From Tubulanus polymorphus (lineage: Eukaryota > Nemertea > Palaeonemertea > Tubulaniformes > Tubulanidae): DNA of 64,000 bases. The notes beneath the pieces are model-generated. The model had not been told where the DNA came from. It worked only from the letters and a program-made list of their open reading frames with translations, and searched no databases. The translations under genes and the position numbers were made by a program. The stretch covers positions 19,188,001 through 19,252,000 of the forward strand of contig NC_134025.1 in the NCBI RefSeq assembly GCF_964204645.1, given 5' to 3'. Shown one piece after another: positions 63,093 to 64,000 of the stretch. How positions within the stretch are numbered: the stretch's first letter is position 1; every line of letters starts with the position of its first letter.

Positions 63093-63558
63093 CCATCCTA
63101 TTTAAAACTTAGAAATAATGTTTGTGAAAGATTTGTGATGTAATCTATCAAAACTCTTCTGCAGCGTGAAACTTTAATCGAAAAACATTATTCCTTTGAA
63201 TATTTGTTGTAAAGGCTGTAGAAATTTATTGAAAGTTTTTGTAAAGTTTTGAAGTGTTAGTTTTATAAACTACTGAGTCTTAAATGACTATGAAAAATAA
63301 TAAATAGTAAACGAATATGAATCTATTCATATTCATAATGTCATTCAACATGGCGGCAATGTGGTAGCCAGTCCCATGACGCTCCGTTCATAAAGTCGTC
63401 AGAAGTGCAGCTCAACTGTTCATGATCGTGATCGTCATCGTCACTGTACGGATTTAAGTCACTGTCGTCATTCTCGTATGTATGATCATTTCAATTTGTT
63501 CGTCAAATGTTCGTTTGATCGTGAAAGGATCGCTTAATAAATAGTTCAGCCGCGCAAA
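63093..63558. other. Possible LINE 5' untranslated region
   Basis: No gene. The stretch 63,350-63,558 is rich in CGTGATCGTCATCGTCAC-type words and directly precedes the ORF1-like ATG, so it may be the LINE's 5' region. Confidence 0.35.
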
Positions 63559-64000
63559 ATGGGTAGGAAACGAAGAAAAAACAACTCTTGCGAGATCTTT
63601 GAGCAGTCCTCCTCCACCACATCAGACGATAAAAAGAAGCAGAAAACAGCTAGTCGCAACTGAACTGGTGATGACGATGTGTTTACTGACAGAACATCTA
63701 AGAGTTCAAATGAGCCATCTCTTGCTCAGGAATTAATTGAGGCAAATGTAATGGAAGCTTTATCGTCCGATAGCATCAAGAACTTAATAACGTTGATAGT
63801 AAAATCCACTCTAGTACAATTTAAAAGCGACATTCAACAAATCATCGAAGACAAGTTTGACAAACTACATTCCATGCTTTTCGACCAGGGCAAATCAATC
63901 GACAACCTTCAAACATCCATAAACGATAAAATTCAATCACTAAGTTCGGAGATTGAAATAGTCAAAACCAAATTTAAAGCTCCGAATACGATAACAGCGT
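63559..64000 (+). pseudogene. LINE ORF1-like coiled-coil protein (cut by window end)
   Basis: ATG 63,559, then MGRKRRKNNSCEIFEQSSST. A TGA at 63,661 interrupts it after 34 codons, and the frame then continues to the window end. Basic/serine-rich start, then a predicted coiled coil (IIEDKFDKLHSMLFDQGKSI, NLQTSINDKIQSLSSEIEIV). Such a layout is typical of ORF1 RNA-binding proteins of CR1/L2-type LINEs. No reverse transcriptase in view, so the type is inferred. Confidence 0.5.

Overview
This looks like nuclear DNA from an invertebrate animal, and almost all of it is nested mobile elements. The evidence is spliceosomal exons with GT..AG borders, a BEL/Pao retrotransposon, a Merlin DNA transposon, LINE fragments, several Polinton/Maverick (adintovirus-like) elements and a short-interspersed family built like Helentron-associated (HINE/pearl-type) repeats. 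A lophotrochozoan such as a mollusc is my weak guess from the repeat style. The phylum cannot be fixed from the sequence.

Layout. 1-9 kb: five head-to-tail or scattered copies of a 1-1.3 kb HINE-like repeat (two more at 42.7-44.0 and 48.6-49.6 kb), with inverted-repeat remnants. 9.4-11.6 kb: a decayed transposon with about 230-bp terminal inverted repeats. 12.76-13.03 kb: a 268-bp palindrome made of two Polinton-like ends. 13.08-18.57 kb: left part of an AT-rich Polinton ('A') with a broken polB. 18.57-18.85 plus 35.68-41.2 kb: a second, GC-richer Polinton lineage ('C'). 18,853-35,679: an end-to-end AT-rich Polinton ('B', 16.8 kb) inserted in C's integrase gene with a 6-bp target duplication. 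44.75-51.0 kb: right part of an AT-rich Polinton ('D'), itself hit by a solo LTR, a LINE fragment, a minisatellite and a HINE. 51.09-51.42 kb: two host exons. 51.44-52.03 kb and 61.57-61.73 kb: more Polinton scraps ('E', 'F'). 53.8-61.5 kb: a BEL/Pao element broken by two MITE-like insertions and a complete Merlin. 63.56 kb to the end: start of a LINE ORF1.

Polinton B carries polB, a packaging-type ATPase, a capsid-protein candidate, several small membrane proteins, zinc-finger proteins and a chromodomain integrase. Its polB polymerase motif C is split by an open 352-codon intein with two LAGLIDADG-type motifs. The sister gene in element A has the same site empty. Nearly every B gene starts in a fixed arrangement: a T-run of 6-8, nine nucleotides, then ATG, with TAAATG usually at the start codon. 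This suggests an element-specific expression signal. B is decayed: it has stops in polB and two other genes, and the integrase catalytic core is deleted. Element C supplies a different structural set (minor-capsid-type protein, basic protein, major capsid protein, adenovirus-type protease, RING protein and a PC4-like protein whose gene appears to have an intron). Its genes overlap at stop/start codons.
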